Part shown: positions 61,270-64,000 of the stretch, one piece after another
How the letters are laid out: every line of letters starts with the position of its first letter
Numbering within the stretch: the first letter of the stretch is position 1
Assembly (NCBI RefSeq): GCF_000328525.1
Contig: NC_019964.1
Span: forward strand, 1,116,001-1,180,000
DNA length: 64,000 nt
Direction of reading: 5' to 3'
From: Halovivax ruber XH-70
Lineage (GTDB): Archaea > Halobacteriota > Halobacteria > Halobacteriales > Natrialbaceae
Position numbers and translations under genes: made by a program
The notes under the pieces: model-generated
Database searches by the model: none
Seen by the model: only the letters and a program-made list of their open reading frames with translations
What the model was told of the DNA's origin: nothing

Positions 61270-63489
61270 ATGAGTCTTCCCGAGTCCGATCGCGAACTCA
61301 TCGTCGACGCGCTTGGGCGCGAGCCCACGGCGGCGGAGTCCGCGCTGTTCGAAAACCTCTGGAGCGAACACTGTGCGTACCGCTCGTCCCGGCCACTGTT
61401 GTCCGCGTTCGAGAGCGAGGGCGAGTCGGTCGTGGTCGGCCCGGGAGACGACGCGGCGGTCGTCGAGGTGCCGACGGCCGACGAGAGTGACGATCTGTAC
61501 CTCACGCTGGGGATCGAGAGCCACAATCACCCCTCGTACGTCGACCCGTTCGACGGTGCGGCGACCGGGGTCGGTGGCATCGTTCGGGACACGCTCTCGA
61601 TGGGCGCCTATCCCATCGCACTCGCCGACAGCCTCTACTTCGGCTCGTTCGAGGACGAACACTCGAAGTACCTCATGGATGGCGTCGTCGAGGGCATCAG
61701 TCACTACGGCAACTGCATCGGCGTCCCGACGGTCACCGGCAGCGCCGACTTCCACGCCGACTACGAGGGTAACCCGCTCGTCAACGTCGCCTGTGTCGGC
61801 CGCCTCCCGCCGGAAAACCTGATCACGGCTGTGGCACAGGAGCCGGGTAACAAGCTCGTGCTCGTCGGCAACGCGACCGGGCGCGACGGACTCGGGGGCG
61901 CCAGTTTCGCGAGCGAGGATCTGGACGAGGACGCAGAGACCGAAGATCGCCCGGCCGTCCAGGTCGGCGACCCCTACGCCGAAAAGCTCCTCATCGAGGC
62001 GAACGAGGTCCTCGTCGACGAGGACCTCGTCGAATCCGCCCGCGACCTGGGTGCGGCGGGCCTCGGCGGCGCCTCCAGTGAACTCGTCGCGAAGGGTGGA
62101 CTCGGTGCAGCGATCGACCTGGATCGCGTCCACCAGCGCGAACCCAACATGTCGCCGCTCGAGATCCTCCTGGCCGAATCTCAGGAGCGGATGTGCTACG
62201 AGGTCCGCCCCGAACACGTCGACCGGGTAGCCGAGGTCGCCGACCGGTTCGATCTGGGCTGTTCGGTCATCGGCGAGGTGACCGAGGGGAACTACGTCTG
62301 TACGTACACCGACGACGCAGGCGAGCGAGAGATCGTCGTGGACGTCGACGCGGAGTTCCTGGGCGAGGGCGCCCCGATGAACGATCTCGAGTCGGTCACG
62401 CCGGAGACGCCATCCACCACGTTGCCAGATCCAGCTCCGGCCCTCTCCGAGGCGTTCGAGGCCGTCGTCGCGAGCCCCAACACCGCGTCGAAGCGGTGGA
62501 TCTATCGCCAGTACGATCACGAAGTCGGCGTTCGAACGAGTCTGGGTCCCGGCGACGACGCGGCGGTCCTCGCGCTCCCCGAGGTCAGCCCGCCCGGGGT
62601 GGACGCGGCGGGCGACGTCGCTGACGAGCCGGTGGGCCTCGCCATCTCCGCCGGTGCCGCGCCACACTGGACGGCGTCGGACCCGGTGGCCGGCGCGAAA
62701 GCCGTCGCCCTGGAGAACGCGACGAACCTCGCAGCGAAGGGGGCGACCCCGATCGCGGCTGTCGACTGTCTGAACGGTGGAAACCCGGAGAAACCCGACG
62801 TCTACGGCGGCTTCTCCGGTATCGTCGACGGGCTGGCCTCGATGTGTGAGACGCTCTCGGTGCCGGTCGTCGGCGGGAACGTCTCCCTCTACAACGATTC
62901 GGTGAGTGGTCCGATCCCGCCGACGCCGACGCTCGCGATGATCGGCTCACGCCCGGGCGTCGACGTGCCGACGGCGTCGGTCGACACCGAGGGCGAACTC
63001 CTGTTGATCGATGCGGACGACTCCGGGCCAGCCGAGTCACTCGGCGGCTCCGAATACCTGGCGCAGTTCGGTGGAACGGCTCCCGGCCCGGATCTGCCCA
63101 CGGATCCGAGCGCGCGCCTCGACGCCATTACGGCGGTCGCCCGAGAGCCGACCACGCGTGCCGTTCACGATATCAGTCAGGGTGGCCTGGCGGTGGCGCT
63201 TGCAGAACTGTGTACGCCTCATGTGGGACTGTCAGTCTCGCTGCCGGAGCCAACGACGGACGCGGGTGCCGCCGGCGTCCTGTTCGCCGAGGGGCCGGGT
63301 CGCGTTCTGGTACAGACGACAGATCCGACCGCGGTCCGCAAGATCGTCGGTGACGCCGGACGTGTCCGGTCGCTCGGACACCCGACCGACGACGGGACCC
63401 TCTCGATCACGGTCGACGACACGTCGTTCGAGTACACGATGGCCGAGATTCGGTCGCTACGGTCCACGATTGTCGACGCACTCGAGTAG
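61270..63489 (+). CDS. purL: Phosphoribosylformylglycinamidine synthase II
   Basis: A 739-residue PurL, the synthetase subunit that turns FGAR into FGAM in purine biosynthesis, working with PurQ and PurS in archaea. [15 protein letters not shown] (His34 of the active site), [13 protein letters not shown] and [20 protein letters not shown] are diagnostic. A second AIRS-like half starts near [20 protein letters not shown], with [16 protein letters not shown] between. The length is normal. Start ATG 61270; TTTAC and TTTAG elements at about -28 and -42 are candidate TATA boxes, downstream of the 29-bp repeats. Confidence 0.96.
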   Translation: MSLPESDRELIVDALGREPTAAESALFENLWSEHCAYRSSRPLLSAFESEGESVVVGPGDDAAVVEVPTADESDDLYLTLGIESHNHPSYVDPFDGAATGVGGIVRDTLSMGAYPIALADSLYFGSFEDEHSKYLMDGVVEGISHYGNCIGVPTVTGSADFHADYEGNPLVNVACVGRLPPENLITAVAQEPGNKLVLVGNATGRDGLGGASFASEDLDEDAETEDRPAVQVGDPYAEKLLIEANEVLVDEDLVESARDLGAAGLGGASSELVAKGGLGAAIDLDRVHQREPNMSPLEILLAESQERMCYEVRPEHVDRVAEVADRFDLGCSVIGEVTEGNYVCTYTDDAGEREIVVDVDAEFLGEGAPMNDLESVTPETPSTTLPDPAPALSEAFEAVVASPNTASKRWIYRQYDHEVGVRTSLGPGDDAAVLALPEVSPPGVDAAGDVADEPVGLAISAGAAPHWTASDPVAGAKAVALENATNLAAKGATPIAAVDCLNGGNPEKPDVYGGFSGIVDGLASMCETLSVPVVGGNVSLYNDSVSGPIPPTPTLAMIGSRPGVDVPTASVDTEGELLLIDADDSGPAESLGGSEYLAQFGGTAPGPDLPTDPSARLDAITAVAREPTTRAVHDISQGGLAVALAELCTPHVGLSVSLPEPTTDAGAAGVLFAEGPGRVLVQTTDPTAVRKIVGDAGRVRSLGHPTDDGTLSITVDDTSFEYTMAEIRSLRSTIVDALE

Positions 63490-63509
63490 CACTCGCGCCA
63501 GTTCCTCCG

Positions 63510-63569
63510 GTGGGCCGACAGTCGTCCGGAGGACCTCCAGTGGGCCAACAGTCGTCCGGCGGACCTCTC
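63510..63569. repeat. 30-bp tandem repeat between purL and the response regulator
   Basis: Units at 63510-63539 and 63540-63569 match at 26 of 30 positions (starting GTGGGCCGACAGTCGTCCGG and GTGGGCCAACAGTCGTCCGG). A partial copy may precede, where CCTCCGGTGGGCC resembles the unit junction CCTCCAGTGGGCC. It sits right after purL in a 184-base gap. It is not the same unit as the repeat upstream of purL. Confidence 0.85.
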
Positions 63570-63673
63570 GTCTGTTACGGCGTGTCACGATCGAACGCCC
63601 CACAGCCGGCTGTTGCCCGATATCTTCTTGGTGGTTCGACGTGACGTCTCTGCTATCTGTGGGGAACACGGAC

Positions 63674-64000
63674 ATGCCACGTAATCCGCACGTACTGGTC
63701 GTCGAAGACGAGCCGGACCTCGCGGATCTGTACGGCGCCTGGCTCGACGACGACTACTCCGTCGAGACGGTCTACGACGGCGCCGACGGACTCGAGGCGA
63801 TCGACGAATCGGTCGACGTCGTCTTGCTCGACCGACGGATGCCAGGGCTCTCCGGTGATACGGTTCTCGACACGATCAGAGAGCGCTCGCTCGATTGCCG
63901 GGTTGCGATGGTCACCGCCGTCGAACCCGACTTCGACATCATCGAGATGGGGTTCGACGATTACCTCGTCAAACCAGTCTCAAGCGGCGATCTGACGTCG
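63674..64000 (+). CDS. Response regulator receiver protein, C-terminus cut by window edge
   Basis: The visible 109 residues are a CheY-like receiver domain: LVVEDEPDLADLY (acidic pair), DVVLLDRRMPGLSGD (phospho-acceptor Asp), VAMVTAVEPD (Thr) and DDYLVKPVSSGDLTS (Lys). In haloarchaea such receivers are often followed by a HalX domain; that part is outside the window. Start ATG 63674 (MPRNPHVLVVED) with an in-frame GTG five codons earlier as alternative. It is preceded by the 30-bp repeat. No adjacent kinase is visible. Confidence 0.9.
   Translation, partial: MPRNPHVLVVEDEPDLADLYGAWLDDDYSVETVYDGADGLEAIDESVDVVLLDRRMPGLSGDTVLDTIRERSLDCRVAMVTAVEPDFDIIEMGFDDYLVKPVSSGDLTS

Noticed and set aside
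60502-62667. 721-codon minus-strand frame across the PHP gene and purL
   Set aside because: It covers two genes with unmistakable motifs on other frames and shows no conserved pattern.
61103-63569. CRISPR-like tandem repeats around purL
   Set aside because: Repeats are directly adjacent without spacers, only two to three copies, and differ on the two sides.

Overview
The window comes from an extremely halophilic archaeon (class Halobacteria). The evidence is high GC content, very acidic proteins, short AT-rich TATA elements about 27-30 bases before many start codons (leaderless mRNAs), Tat-type lipoprotein export, an archaeal-type MfnA decarboxylase, GatCAB amidotransferase genes, SMC/ScpA, HMG-CoA reductase for isoprenoid lipids and many small proteins typical of haloarchaea. 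I cannot name the genus. No rRNA, tRNA, CRISPR array, prophage or insertion sequence was recognised. The region reads as chromosomal core with a few accessory islands.

Layout. 1-9572 (minus strand): an M42 aminopeptidase cut by the window edge, two small unknown proteins, and a complete peptide-type ABC transporter (lipoprotein binding protein, two permeases, two ATPases). 9834-13050: a thiolase plus Zn-ribbon/OB-fold partner, convergent with meaB and the B12-binding subunit of methylmalonyl-CoA mutase, so an acyl-CoA metabolism block. 13251-24458: an HD protein, DoxX and LysE-type membrane proteins, topoisomerase I, a serine beta-lactamase-like hydrolase, MATE and MFS exporters, and two zinc-ribbon proteins (a winged-helix regulator and a cupin). 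24569-31289: gatB, then a coiled-coil protein followed by smc and scpA. 31350-36163: phosphoribosyltransferase, VOC protein, a winged-helix protein with a Tat-like N-terminus, and an SPFH/NfeD pair. 36206-46434: pyruvate kinase, metG, mfnA, a MazF/PemK-type toxin-antitoxin pair, PEP synthase and HMG-CoA reductase. 46600-53837: amidohydrolase, epimerase, NRDE-family protein, small membrane proteins, regulators, gatA and gatC. 54312-58972: a three-gene membrane redox module (four-cluster Fe-S protein, NrfD-type membrane subunit, small membrane protein) and the Mrp Fe-S carrier. 59118-64000: an asparagine-synthase-like protein and PHP phosphoesterase, divergent from purL, then a response regulator cut by the right edge.

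How the genes fit together. The ABC operon imports peptides or similar solutes and sits near an aminopeptidase. Pyk and PpsA are opposing enzymes of the PEP/pyruvate node. GatA and GatC are adjacent, but GatB lies about 26 kb away. The redox module carries electron-transfer and membrane subunits but no catalytic molybdopterin subunit in the window.

The most unusual signals are in non-coding DNA. Short tandem duplications recur next to genes: 59-bp offset between thiolase and its partner (creating a 20-codon mini-ORF coupled at both ends), 29-bp repeats before purL, 30-bp repeats after purL, 9-bp repeats before the toxin-antitoxin pair, 19-bp repeats after hmgA, and a (GT)16 tract between metG and pyk. 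Perfect inverted repeats sit at the promoters of the thiolase, metG, topA and mrp genes. Functions for these are inference.
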